This document shows positions 47,247 through 56,004 of a stretch of DNA of 64,000 bases, one piece after another. A program made the translations under genes and the position numbers. The notes under the pieces were generated by a model. It saw only the letters and a list, made by a program, of their open reading frames with translations. It was not told the origin of the DNA and made no database searches. Position 1 is the first letter of the stretch, and each line of letters opens with the position of its first letter. The DNA comes from Lentzea alba (GTDB lineage Bacteria; Actinomycetota; Actinomycetes; Mycobacteriales; Pseudonocardiaceae). The DNA lies in assembly GCF_011067745.1 (NCBI RefSeq), contig NZ_JAAMPJ010000002.1, positions 186,001 through 250,000 of the forward strand, in the 5' to 3' direction.

Positions 47247-47281
47247 GGCTCGCCACCCCCTCACGAGGGGGGCGGCGAGCC
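47247..47281 (+). terminator. Strong hairpin after rplY, ending one base before the DivIVA-repeat start codon
   Basis: Outer stem GGCTCGCC/GGCGAGCC (47247-47254 / 47274-47281) and inner stem CCCCCTC/GAGGGGG with a tiny loop. It may terminate rplY and also hides any ribosome site for the next gene. Confidence 0.7.
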
Positions 47282-47282
47282 G

Positions 47283-47789
47283 TTGCAGTACCTGGGACCG
47301 GCCGAGATCCGGTCCAAGACCTTCCGCCGCAAGAAGCAGGGCTACGACCCGGACCAGGTCAACGAGTTCCTGCTGATCATCGCCGACGCCCTGGCCGGCC
47401 GTCTCCGCCTGAACCCGGACCACGTGCGCACCGTCAGGTTCGCCACGGTCCCCAACGGCTACGACCCGCTCAGCGTCGACGGCGTCCTGCACCTGCTGGA
47501 GCACCAGGTCCGCAACGGCATCGTGCCACCCACGGGCCTGGCCACCGGCGAAGACCTGCACGCGCGCAAGCTGCCGAAGTCCGGCACCGGATACGATCGC
47601 GCCGAAGTCGACGCCTTCATCGCCCGCGCCGCGGCCAACCTGGACGGCCGGGGTGCCATGACCTCCACCGAGGTCCGCAACACCCGGTTCAGCACCACGT
47701 CCGGCCTGCTGGGCAAGGGGTACCAGGTGCAGGCCGTGGACGCGTTGCTGGACGACCTCGAGCAGGAGTTGCGGTTCCGTGGCCGATGA
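47283..47789 (+). CDS. DivIVA-domain repeat protein (four repeats)
   Basis: 168 residues made of four DivI1A-type repeats of about 38-40 residues: [22 protein letters not shown], then units around [24 protein letters not shown] and [20 protein letters not shown]. It ends LRFRGR. It lacks the long coiled coil of true DivIVA/Wag31. TTG 47283 is the only usable start before the first repeat; no SD is visible and a hairpin abuts it. The stop overlaps pth by 11 bases, so the two are co-expressed. It is related to the eight-repeat protein at 50325. A role in pole or septum membrane association is only inferred. Confidence 0.8.
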   Translation: MQYLGPAEIRSKTFRRKKQGYDPDQVNEFLLIIADALAGRLRLNPDHVRTVRFATVPNGYDPLSVDGVLHLLEHQVRNGIVPPTGLATGEDLHARKLPKSGTGYDRAEVDAFIARAAANLDGRGAMTSTEVRNTRFSTTSGLLGKGYQVQAVDALLDDLEQELRFRGR

Positions 47790-48357
47790 CCTCGCCCAAA
47801 ATGATCTGACGCTGATCGTCGGCCTGGGCAACCCGGGCCCGAAGTACGAGGGCAACCGCCACAACATCGGCTTCCTGGTGCTCGACGAGCTCGCCGGCCG
47901 CGTGGGCGGCAAGTTCAAGGCGCACAAGTCCGGCGCCGAGATCGTCGAGGGCCGCCTGAACGGCCACCGCGTGGTCCTGGCGAAGCCGCGCAGCTTCATG
48001 AACCTCTCCGGCGGCCCCGTCGCGAGCGCCGTGAAGTTCTTCAAGCCCACCACCATCGTCGTGATCCACGACGAGCTGGACCTCCCCTTCGCCACCATCC
48101 GCATGAAGCTCGGCGGCGGTGACAACGGCCACAACGGACTCCGCTCCATCACGAAGTCGTTGGGCACCAAGGACTACCACCGCGTCCGCTTCGGCGTGGA
48201 CCGTCCGTCAGGGCGCCAGGACCCCGCCGACTACGTCCTCAAGGACTTCTCCACGGTCGAGCGCAAGCAGCTCGCACTGGAGATCGACCGGGCGGCGGAC
48301 GCGGTCGAGGCCCTCGTCACCTCGGGCCTCGAAGCCGCGCAGAACGCCTTCCACTAG
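47779..48357 (+). CDS. pth: Peptidyl-tRNA hydrolase
   Basis: 192 residues. Catalytic His in NRHNIGF, Asn in SFMNLSGG, the Asp in IHDELDL, and [13 protein letters not shown]. It frees tRNA from stalled peptides. The GTG start lies inside the end of the DivIVA-repeat gene in another frame. Order rplY-x-pth as in related actinobacteria. Confidence 0.95.
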   Translation: MADDLAQNDLTLIVGLGNPGPKYEGNRHNIGFLVLDELAGRVGGKFKAHKSGAEIVEGRLNGHRVVLAKPRSFMNLSGGPVASAVKFFKPTTIVVIHDELDLPFATIRMKLGGGDNGHNGLRSITKSLGTKDYHRVRFGVDRPSGRQDPADYVLKDFSTVERKQLALEIDRAADAVEALVTSGLEAAQNAFH

Positions 48358-48361
48358 CGGG

Positions 48362-48610
48362 CACAATGGTCGGCATGACCAACCGAAAGGGCCATGCCGC
48401 GTAGGCGCCCGAACATCGCTGCCAGGCCAACGGCGCGGCAACCAGCCGGGACCACATCTGCGAGCCATCGAAAACGGCAGCACCTGCGGTGTCTTCGAGT
48501 GCTGCGGCAACCCGTGGGACGCCCACCAGATTTTGGTCAACGCCGTGCGAAAACTCCCCCGTCGCAGTGCGAGGGAGCTCCGCCACCTCCTGAAGGGCCT
48601 CTACCAGGCC
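48362..48610 (+). pseudogene. Decayed small Cys-containing gene with an intact leaderless promoter
   Basis: CACAAT (48362-48367) stands 7 bases before ATG 48375, a good leaderless arrangement. That frame gives only MTNRKGHAA and a TAG. From about 48455 a different frame reads HLRAIENGSTCGVFECCGN then PWDAHQILVNAV, a protein-like stretch with a Cys cluster but no start codon. It is not closed by a stop before running under the acyl ligase gene. At least one or two frameshifts would join them. It could be a pseudogene, or a sequencing error in a real small zinc-ribbon-like gene. Confidence 0.4.
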
Positions 48611-50224
48611 CTAGACCAACGCGGCCGCCGCGGACCGCCGGAGCTTCCCCGACGGCGTCTTCGGCAAGGTCCCCGGCGGCTGCACCACGACGGCGAACGG
48701 CCGCAACCCGACCGCGTCCACGACCCGCGCCGTGACTTCCTTCACCAGCGACTTCTCCGCCTCGGCGTCCCCGGCCAGCTTCGACTCCAGCACGACCGCG
48801 AACCGCTCGCGCTGCGTCCCGGCGTCCAGCCGCACCGCGACCGCGTTGCCGGCCCGCACACCGTCGACCGAGCAGGCGGCACGCTCCACATCGGTCGGAT
48901 AGATGTTCCGGCCACCCATGATGATGACGTCCTTGCGCCGCCCGCAGACGACGACCTGGCCGTCTTCCACCAGGTATCCGATGTCTCCAGTGGACAGCCA
49001 GCCCTCGGCGTCCTGAGTCGCCAGTGGACCGTTCACCGTCAGGTACCCCGGAGTCACGGCCTCACCGCGGATCTGCAGCTCACCGACGTCCCGCACGCCC
49101 AGAACCGCGCCCGACTCGTCCACCACCCGAAGCTCCAGGCCCGGCAGCGGCGGCCCGAGCAACGGGAACCCGCGCCCCGAGTCGGAAGGCACGGCCCGCC
49201 GGTCGGCCTCGACGGCGTCCGCGTCCACCACGTCCACCGACAGCCCGGTGAACAGGGGCGCGAAGGCGACACCCAGAGTGGTTTCGGCCATGCCGTACGC
49301 GGCCAGGATCGACTCCGGCCGCAGTCCGAAGCGGGCGCCGGCGTCGACGAAGGCCTGGACAGCGGCCGGATCGATCGGCTCGGCACCGTTCAGGGCCAGC
49401 CGCATCGAGGACAGGTCGAACGAGTCGGACGACGAGGCCAGCCGGCGGGCCACGATCGCGTAGGCGAAGTTCGGCGCGGCGGTGATCGTGCCGCGATACC
49501 GGGTGATCAGGTCAGCCCACAGGGTCGGTCGCGACAGGAAGTCGACTGGGGTGACCTTCACCAATTCCAGGCCGAACAGCATCGGCACGGTCAGGAAGCC
49601 GACCATTCCCATGTCGTGGAACAACGGCAGCCACGAAATCATCACGTCGGACGACGGATCCAGCGCGGCCGCGATCTCCATGCCGCGGGCGTTGGCCATC
49701 AAATTGCGGTGTGTGATTCGCACCGCCTTGGGATCTGCGGTGGACCCACTCGTCAACTGCAGCAGTGCCGTGGCATCCTCGGGAGTGGGAACAGGGTGAG
49801 CGATCGGTTCGCCGTCTAGCTCGGAAAGCTTGCGGTACGGGATTCCGTGCTGGTCCAGCACGGAAGCCAGAGCGTCAAAAGGGCTGCCGAGCAGGACCAG
49901 ACGCGAGTCGATCATGGCGAGCACCCGCAGCGTGTCCTCGGCCCACTCGGCCAGGTCGGTGCGTGGTGTGGGTTGATGCAACATCGTGACGCTGCCACCA
50001 CACAGCCAGGCTGCTTGCACGGCTGGGGCGATCACGGCTGGTTCGGCGGCGAGCACGGCGATCGCGGTGCCCGGCGCCACGTCGAGCGCACCGGCCATCC
50101 GCCGGGCGCGTTCGTGCACCTCGGCCCAGGTCCGGCGGACGGGCGCGGCGGGTTCACCCGTCGTCATGCCCTTGTCCCGACCGTTTGCGGCCGTCGCCAG
50201 CATCACATCCACGAACTGACTCAT
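48611..50224 (-). CDS. Fatty-acyl-AMP/CoA ligase (adenylate-forming enzyme, FadD/Pks16-like)
   Basis: 537 residues. ANL-superfamily motifs: P-loop LTSGSTADPKAVRITH, A5-like AAYGMAETTLGVAF, A7 STGDIGYL, A8 GRRKDVIIMGGRNIYPTDVE, and the catalytic Lys in LPKTPSGKLRR. It activates fatty or aryl acids with ATP; FAAL-type synthesis of acyl-AMP for polyketide or lipid assembly is possible. In M. tuberculosis the same slot next to pth holds Rv1013 (pks16). ATG 50224 is chosen because the remaining upstream open frame is antisense to the DivIVA-repeat gene. Confidence 0.9.
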   Translation of the reverse strand: MSQFVDVMLATAANGRDKGMTTGEPAAPVRRTWAEVHERARRMAGALDVAPGTAIAVLAAEPAVIAPAVQAAWLCGGSVTMLHQPTPRTDLAEWAEDTLRVLAMIDSRLVLLGSPFDALASVLDQHGIPYRKLSELDGEPIAHPVPTPEDATALLQLTSGSTADPKAVRITHRNLMANARGMEIAAALDPSSDVMISWLPLFHDMGMVGFLTVPMLFGLELVKVTPVDFLSRPTLWADLITRYRGTITAAPNFAYAIVARRLASSSDSFDLSSMRLALNGAEPIDPAAVQAFVDAGARFGLRPESILAAYGMAETTLGVAFAPLFTGLSVDVVDADAVEADRRAVPSDSGRGFPLLGPPLPGLELRVVDESGAVLGVRDVGELQIRGEAVTPGYLTVNGPLATQDAEGWLSTGDIGYLVEDGQVVVCGRRKDVIIMGGRNIYPTDVERAACSVDGVRAGNAVAVRLDAGTQRERFAVVLESKLAGDAEAEKSLVKEVTARVVDAVGLRPFAVVVQPPGTLPKTPSGKLRRSAAAALV

Positions 50225-50324
50225 GTTCGCGATCGTAGTGGCGCCGTTTGGTCCATCAGGGCGAAACGTTATGCCACGCGAAACGCGATACTCCCCAGTA
50301 CAGGTACGCAGGAGGAGGTCATTG

Positions 50325-51638
50325 GTGGATCGGGGCGGCCCCGGAGCGCAGCATCGTCTGCCCGCGCATCCGGCACCTCTGCTCTCCGCGCAGGACGTGG
50401 CCTCGGTCGCGTTCCACCGTCCCCCTTCGGGACAGCGCGGGTACGACGCGGCTGAGGTGGACGCATTTCTCGACCGCGTCGAGGACACCATGCGCAGCAG
50501 AGACATCCTCACGCGTGAGGACGTGCTCAACGTCAAGTTCAGCAACGCGACCCGGGATCCGGGCTACGACGTCAACGAGGTCAACGTCTTCATGGAACTC
50601 GTGGCCGACACACTGCGGTCCACTCCGCAACGTCAGCAGGCCTCAGCGCCCGCTCAGGGCGCGCACGCCACGTCGCAGGCGCTCAGACCCGCGGTGCGGC
50701 TGTCACCCGACGACGTTGCCGCTGTGCGCTTCCACAAGCCCAGACCGGGGACCCGCGGCTACCACGAAGGCCAGATCGACGCTTTCCTCGACCGCATCGA
50801 GGCCACCCTGCGCGGTGCCGACAACCTGACCGCGCAACAGATCCAGGACGCCGTGTTCGGCGAGACGGCGCCCGGCACGTTCGGGTACGACGAAGAGGAC
50901 GTCGACACGTTCCTCGACCTCGTCGTGTTGATGTTCGAAACCGCGCCGCCGCCGCTCAGGGCCTCCCCTCCGACGACGCAGCTGCCGCAGCAACAGCAAC
51001 GGCCCCAGCAGCGCCGCCCACAGCCACAGCCGCAGCAGCGCCCTCAGCCGCCGCAACCGCAGACTCAGGCACCGGTGCAGCAGCCCGCGACGCCCAGAGC
51101 CGTCGACTCGCCGAAGCTCACCGCCGCGGACATCCGCAAGGTCGCGTTCCACCGCCCTCCCCGCGGCCGCCGCGGGTACCAGGAGTCCCAGGTGGACGCC
51201 TTTCTCGACCGCATCGAGGCGACGCTGCTCGGCCAGGACAACCTGACCGGCAAGGACATCCGGGACGTCCGCTTCTCGCGCCCGCTGATCGGCCGGCGCG
51301 GCTACGACGAGACCGAGGTGGACGCGTTCCTCGGCCAGATCGAACAGCAGCTCGCCGGACCGATGCGCAGCATGCCGCAGGTCAGGTCGTGGAAGGACCT
51401 GCGGCAGCTGCGGATCCCGCAGGCCGCTGCCGGTCAGCGCGGTTACCGCACCGCGCAGGTCGACCGGATGCTGGAGGAGATCGGCGTCGCGCTCGACGGC
51501 ATGCTCGGGGCGACCTCCGAAGAGGTCATGAAGGCGCGCTTCAGCTACGCCCTGCTCTCCGGCCAGGGCTACGACACGTCGTTCATCGACGAGCTGCTGC
51601 CGATGCTCGCGAACGAACTGCGCCGCCGAGGGCGTTAG
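50325..51638 (+). CDS. DivIVA-domain repeat protein (eight repeats)
   Basis: 437 residues. Eight DivI1A-type repeats of ~38 residues in two blocks of four, separated by a Gln/Pro-rich linker (QQQQRPQQRRPQPQPQQ). Typical units are VAFHRPPSGQRGYDAAEVDAF, VRFHKPRPGTRGYHEGQIDAF and VRFSRPLIGRRGYDETEVDAF. The last repeats are more divergent and the end is NELRRRGR, like the LRFRGR end of the four-repeat protein. GTG 50325 lies 6 bases after GGAGGAGG; TTG 50322 is an alternative. Such DivIVA repeat proteins are known in actinobacteria without established function. Its stop overlaps the convergent ABC-F stop by 4 bases. Confidence 0.85.
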   Translation: MDRGGPGAQHRLPAHPAPLLSAQDVASVAFHRPPSGQRGYDAAEVDAFLDRVEDTMRSRDILTREDVLNVKFSNATRDPGYDVNEVNVFMELVADTLRSTPQRQQASAPAQGAHATSQALRPAVRLSPDDVAAVRFHKPRPGTRGYHEGQIDAFLDRIEATLRGADNLTAQQIQDAVFGETAPGTFGYDEEDVDTFLDLVVLMFETAPPPLRASPPTTQLPQQQQRPQQRRPQPQPQQRPQPPQPQTQAPVQQPATPRAVDSPKLTAADIRKVAFHRPPRGRRGYQESQVDAFLDRIEATLLGQDNLTGKDIRDVRFSRPLIGRRGYDETEVDAFLGQIEQQLAGPMRSMPQVRSWKDLRQLRIPQAAAGQRGYRTAQVDRMLEEIGVALDGMLGATSEEVMKARFSYALLSGQGYDTSFIDELLPMLANELRRRGR

Positions 51639-53407
51639 CCCTCGACCACCTCGGCCGCGGCCATCCAGGCAGCCTCGACGTCGGTCTCCTCCGCCAGCAC
51701 GGCGCGAAGCTCGGCGTCGAGCTTCAGCAGCCGGTCCGGATCGGTGGCGGCCTCGGCCAGCGCGGCGTGCAGCTCGGCTTCCTTCTTGTGCAGCACCTCG
51801 AGGCGCCGTTCCAGCCGGGCCAGCTCCTTGCGGGCGGCGCGCTGGTCGGCGGCGTTCGACGGCGCCTTGTCGGCAGCCGGGGCGGCAATGGCGCTTTCCC
51901 GGTCGCGCAACGAGTCCCGGCGCTTGAGGTACTCCTCGATGCCGCCGGGCAGGTCGGTCAGCCCGCCGTCACCGAACAACGCCACGACCTTGTCGCACAC
52001 GCGCTCGACGAGGTAGCGGTCGTGCGAGATCACGACGAGCGTGCCGGCCCACGAGTCGAGCAGATCTTCCAGCTGCTGCAACGTGTCGATGTCCAGGTCG
52101 TTCGTCGGCTCGTCGAGCAGCAGCACGTTCGGCTCGGCCATCAGCAACCGGCACAGCTGCAACCGCCGCCGCTCGCCACCGGACAGGTCCGACACCGGCG
52201 TCCACTGCTTCTGCGACGAGAACCCGAACCGCTCGCCCAGCTGCGAGGCCGACATCTCGTACTTGCCGAGCACGACCCGCCGCGCGACCTCTTCGATCGC
52301 CTCCAGCACGCGCATCGACCCGTTGAGGTCGAGCAGCTCCTGCGAGAGGTGCGCGATCTTCACCGTCGAGCCCTGGATCCGCTTGCCCGTCTCGGGTTCA
52401 CGTTCCCCCGCCAGCAACTTCAGCAACGTCGTCTTGCCAGAGCCGTTGACGCCGACCAGACCGATCCGCTCACCGGGGCCGATGCGCCACGTCAGGTCGC
52501 GCACCAGCACTCGGTCCGGAATGGACAGTGTGGCGTCCTCGACCTCGATCACCGTGCGCCCCAGGCGCTTCTTGGCGAACGCGAGCAGCTCGACGTTGTC
52601 GCGCAGCGGCGGCACGTCCGCGATCAACGCCTCGGCGGCCTCGATCCGGTAGCGCGGCTTCGACGTCCGCGCGGGCGCACCGCGGCGCAGCCACGCGAGT
52701 TCCTTGCGCGCCAGGTTCTGCCGCTTCTCCTCCAGCACGTCGGCCAGCCGGGTGCGCTCGGCGCGGGCGTAGATCCAGTCGGCGTAGCCGCCCTCGTACT
52801 GCTCGACCTTGCCCTGCACCACTTCCCACGTGCGGTTGCAGACCGTGTCGAGGAACCACCGGTCGTGGGTGACGACCACGAGCGCGCACTTGCGGGCCAG
52901 CAGGTGCTCCGCGAGCCACCGCACACCCTCGACGTCCAGGTGGTTCGTCGGCTCGTCCAGCACGAGCAGTTCGAGGTCCTGGATCAGCGCGGCCGCCAGC
53001 GCGACGCGGCGCCGCTCGCCACCGGACATCGTGGAGACCACGGAGTCCAGTCCCAGCGCGGTGATCCCGAGTCCGTCCAAAATGGACCGCACGCGGGCGT
53101 CCGAGGCCCACTCGTGCTCGGCGTCGAACCCGAGGGGGTCGATCACCGCGTTGCGCACGGTCGAGCCGTCCGGCAGCTCCGTCCGCTGCGTCACGACGGC
53201 CATCCGCAGATCCCGCGAGCGCGACACGCGGCCGTCGTCGGCGGGCTCCACCCCGGCCAGCACCTCGAGCAGCGTCGTCTTGCCGCCGCCGTTCAGGCCG
53301 ACGACACCGATCCGGTCGCCCTCGTTGACGCCGAGCGACACGCCGTCGAGCAGCGGCCGGACGCCGAACGACTTCGACACGGACTCCAGGTTGACCAGGT
53401 TGGCCAT
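51635..53407 (-). CDS. ABC-F family ATPase (Uup/EttA-like)
   Basis: 590 residues, two soluble ABC domains and no membrane helices. First domain: Walker A GLNGGGKTT, signature MSGGERRR, Walker B LLVLDEPTNHLD. Linker of the ABC-F type. Second domain: GVNGSGKTT, LSGGERRR, LLLDEPTNDLD. A C-terminal coiled coil (AARKELARLERRLEVLHKKEAELHA) ends the protein, as in Uup. ABC-F proteins act on the ribosome. ATG 53407 has GTGAGG upstream. It follows ispE on the same strand with a 67-base gap. Confidence 0.93.
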   Translation of the reverse strand: MANLVNLESVSKSFGVRPLLDGVSLGVNEGDRIGVVGLNGGGKTTLLEVLAGVEPADDGRVSRSRDLRMAVVTQRTELPDGSTVRNAVIDPLGFDAEHEWASDARVRSILDGLGITALGLDSVVSTMSGGERRRVALAAALIQDLELLVLDEPTNHLDVEGVRWLAEHLLARKCALVVVTHDRWFLDTVCNRTWEVVQGKVEQYEGGYADWIYARAERTRLADVLEEKRQNLARKELAWLRRGAPARTSKPRYRIEAAEALIADVPPLRDNVELLAFAKKRLGRTVIEVEDATLSIPDRVLVRDLTWRIGPGERIGLVGVNGSGKTTLLKLLAGEREPETGKRIQGSTVKIAHLSQELLDLNGSMRVLEAIEEVARRVVLGKYEMSASQLGERFGFSSQKQWTPVSDLSGGERRRLQLCRLLMAEPNVLLLDEPTNDLDIDTLQQLEDLLDSWAGTLVVISHDRYLVERVCDKVVALFGDGGLTDLPGGIEEYLKRRDSLRDRESAIAAPAADKAPSNAADQRAARKELARLERRLEVLHKKEAELHAALAEAATDPDRLLKLDAELRAVLAEETDVEAAWMAAAEVVEG

Positions 53408-53454
53408 CAAAACCTCACGACTAGTAAGAAACTGCCCGGTGCAGGCTACCCAGG

Positions 53455-53470
53455 AGGGGCAAAAGCCCCT
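53455..53470 (-). terminator. Small hairpin just after ispE
   Basis: AGGGGC-AAAA-GCCCCT, a 6-bp stem directly after the ispE stop. It is weak; it may attenuate read-through into the ABC-F gene. Confidence 0.4.
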
Positions 53471-53474
53471 GCGG

Positions 53475-54440
53475 CTACGCGTGCACCTCGGGCGGCGTCG
53501 GCTTCGGCTCTTCAGTCGTGATCACGCGCGCACCGGGCACCGGACCGTGCGCGACCCGAACCGTCCGGCACACACCCGCGCCGGCCAGCTCGGCGGCCAC
53601 CCGCACCGCCGTGTCGCCGTCTTCGCACAGGAACGCCGTCGTGGGGCCCGAGCCGGACACGATGCCGGCCAGCGCGCCCGCGTCGACACCCGCGCGGAGC
53701 GTACGGCGCAGGTTCGGTCGCAGCGACACGGCGGCGGCCTGCAGATCGTTGCCGAGCAGCAGAGCGAGCTGGCGCGGGTCGCCGGAGGACAACCCCTCCA
53801 GCACCGCCTCGACCTGGCCGACGCGCGGCGGATCACCCTCGGTGCGCAAGCGGTCCAGCTCGTCGAACACGTCCGGAGTGGACAGTCCACGCCGGTCGAA
53901 CGCGAGCACCCAGTGGAACTGGTGACGGCCCAGCACCGGCACGATCCGCTCGCCGCGGCCCGTGCCGAGCGCGGTCGCGCCGTACAGGGCGAAGGGGACG
54001 TCCGCGCCGAGCTTCCCGGCCAGTTCGGCCAGCTCGTCGCGGCTGATCTCCAACCGCCACAACGAAGAGAGGCCGACCAGGGTCGCAGCCGCGTCCGCGC
54101 TGCCGCCCGCCATGCCGCCCGCGACGGGGATGGCCTTGCGGATGACGACGCGGACCTTGGGGTCGTCCGGGTCCTTGCCCACGTGCGCCGCGAGCAGCCG
54201 GACCGCGCGCCAGGCGAGGTTCGAGGCACCGGTGGGCACCTGGTCGGCGCCCTCGCCGTGGACCTCCACGCCGGGCTCGTCGGCCACCGCGACGGTGACC
54301 TCGTCGACCAGCGACAACGCCTGGAAGATGGTCACCAGGTCGTGATAGCCGTCCGGGCGCACGTCACCGACGGCCAGGTGCAGGTTGACCTTGGCCGGGA
54401 CGCGAACTGTGACCGGGGGTGGAACGACTGCGAGCACCAT
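53475..54440 (-). CDS. ispE: 4-diphosphocytidyl-2-C-methyl-D-erythritol kinase
   Basis: 321 residues, GHMP kinase. N-terminal [25 protein letters not shown] loop [15 protein letters not shown], and C-terminal [10 protein letters not shown]. It phosphorylates CDP-ME in the MEP isoprenoid pathway. The ATG lies 54 bases after the metQ stop, so it may read through from the met operon or use its own promoter. In mycobacteria it follows rsmA directly. Confidence 0.95.
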   Translation of the reverse strand: MVLAVVPPPVTVRVPAKVNLHLAVGDVRPDGYHDLVTIFQALSLVDEVTVAVADEPGVEVHGEGADQVPTGASNLAWRAVRLLAAHVGKDPDDPKVRVVIRKAIPVAGGMAGGSADAAATLVGLSSLWRLEISRDELAELAGKLGADVPFALYGATALGTGRGERIVPVLGRHQFHWVLAFDRRGLSTPDVFDELDRLRTEGDPPRVGQVEAVLEGLSSGDPRQLALLLGNDLQAAAVSLRPNLRRTLRAGVDAGALAGIVSGSGPTTAFLCEDGDTAVRVAAELAGAGVCRTVRVAHGPVPGARVITTEEPKPTPPEVHA

Positions 54441-54494
54441 GTCAGCCTACGGGCGTTCTGGAGTCCCGGACTCCTCCCCCGGTCACTGTCGCTG

Positions 54495-55292
54495 TCAAAC
54501 CGGGATGACCGAACCGTTGAAGGTCTGCTTGATGTAGTCCTTGACCTGCTGCGACCCGAGCAGCTCCGCCAGCTCGCGGATGCGCTTGTCGTCCTTGAGC
54601 TCGGTGCGGGTGACCAGGCCGTTCGCGTTCGGGTTGCCCTCGGCCTTCTCCAGCGCGAGCGAGTCGGTGGCCGGCTTGAGGCCCGCGTCGATCGCGTAGT
54701 TGCCGTTGATCACCGACGCGTCGGTGTCCTCCAGCGACCGGGGCAGCTGAGCGGCCTCCAGCGGCACGAACTGCAGGTTCCTGGGGTTCTCCGCGAGGTC
54801 GCGGACGGTCGGCTGGTCCACGGCCTTGAGCTTGATCAGGCCGTTCGCCTCCAGCAGCTTCAGGCCGCGCGCCTCGTTCGTGGCGTCGTTGGCCAACGCG
54901 ACCTTGGCTCCGCTCGGCAGTTCGTCGAGCTTCTTGACCTTCTTCGAGTAGAGGCCCAGCGGCTCGACGTGGACGGGCTCCACCCACGCGACCTCGGCGC
55001 CGCTCTCCAAGGTGTACGTCTCCAGGTACGGCACGGTCTGGAAGTAGTTGGCGTCGAGCGAACCGTCGACCAGCGCGGTGTTCGGCTGCACGTAGTCGGT
55101 GAACTCGACGACCTCGATCTTCAGGCCCTTCTGCGCGGCGAGGTTGTCGGCCACGTACTTGAGGATCTGGGCGTGCGGCACGGGTGAGACACCGACTTTG
55201 AGGGTGTCGGACGCGCCGGCACCGGATGAGCAAGCGGACAAAGCGGTCACAGCAGACAAAGCGACTGCGATCAGGGCAGCACGAATACGCAT
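54495..55292 (-). CDS. metQ: MetQ, methionine-binding lipoprotein
   Basis: 265 residues. Lipobox ALSACS. NlpA/MetQ-type solute-binding fold: LKVGVSPVPHAQILKYV, FTDYVQPNTALVDGSLDANYFQ and NGNYAIDAGL. It captures D/L-methionine for MetNI. ATG 55292 follows AAAAGGAA. Last gene of metNIQ, 28 bases after metI. Confidence 0.94.
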   Translation of the reverse strand: MRIRAALIAVALSAVTALSACSSGAGASDTLKVGVSPVPHAQILKYVADNLAAQKGLKIEVVEFTDYVQPNTALVDGSLDANYFQTVPYLETYTLESGAEVAWVEPVHVEPLGLYSKKVKKLDELPSGAKVALANDATNEARGLKLLEANGLIKLKAVDQPTVRDLAENPRNLQFVPLEAAQLPRSLEDTDASVINGNYAIDAGLKPATDSLALEKAEGNPNANGLVTRTELKDDKRIRELAELLGSQQVKDYIKQTFNGSVIPV

Positions 55293-55320
55293 TACGTTCC
55301 TTTTGAGAATTTCTACGGGG

Positions 55321-56004
55321 TCAGACGGAGGCGTGCCGGCGCCGGTCGGACGCACGGGCGGCACGGGTGAACCCGAGTTGGATCACCGTGGTGAGCACGG
55401 CGAGCCAGGCGACGGTGCTCCACAGGATCCGGTCGTTGAAGCGCTGGTAGCCCTCGCGGATCGCGAGGTCACCGAGGCCGCCACCGCCGATCACGCCGGC
55501 CATCGCCGAGTACCCGATCAGGGCGATCACGGTGACGCCGATGGCGTTGATCAGCGCGGGCAACGACTCGCGGATGAGCACGCTGCGCACGATCCGCAAC
55601 GTCGAGGCGCCGGTGGTGATCGCGGCCTCGACCACGGTCACGTGCACCTCGGACAGGATGTTCTGCACGAGCCGCCCCACGAACGGGATGGCGCCCACGG
55701 CCAGCGGCACGATGACCGCCGTGCTGCCGATGGAGCCGCCCACGATCAGACGGGTGACGGACGTCAGCGCGACGAGCAGCACGATGAACGGCATCGAGCG
55801 GCCCAGGTCGGTGATGAAGCTCAGGACGCGGTGCACCGCGACGTTCGGCCGCAGCCCACCCTTGGCGGTGAGCTGCAGCCAAACACCTACGGGAATTCCA
55901 AGCGCGGTGGCGATGACGGTCGAGACGCCGACCATGTACAGCGTCTCGCCGGTGGCTTCGAGCAGAAAGCTGAGAACGTCGGACCAGGGTGTTGCAGACC
56001 TCAC
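55321..56004 (-). CDS. metI: MetI, methionine ABC transporter permease
   Basis: 227 residues, five membrane helices. It has the MetI permease pattern ETLYMVGVSTVIATALGIPVGV and the EAA loop VEAAITTGASTLRIVRSVL. GTG 56004 overlaps the metN stop (GTGA), giving translational coupling. Confidence 0.94.
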   Translation of the reverse strand: MRSATPWSDVLSFLLEATGETLYMVGVSTVIATALGIPVGVWLQLTAKGGLRPNVAVHRVLSFITDLGRSMPFIVLLVALTSVTRLIVGGSIGSTAVIVPLAVGAIPFVGRLVQNILSEVHVTVVEAAITTGASTLRIVRSVLIRESLPALINAIGVTVIALIGYSAMAGVIGGGGLGDLAIREGYQRFNDRILWSTVAWLAVLTTVIQLGFTRAARASDRRRHASV

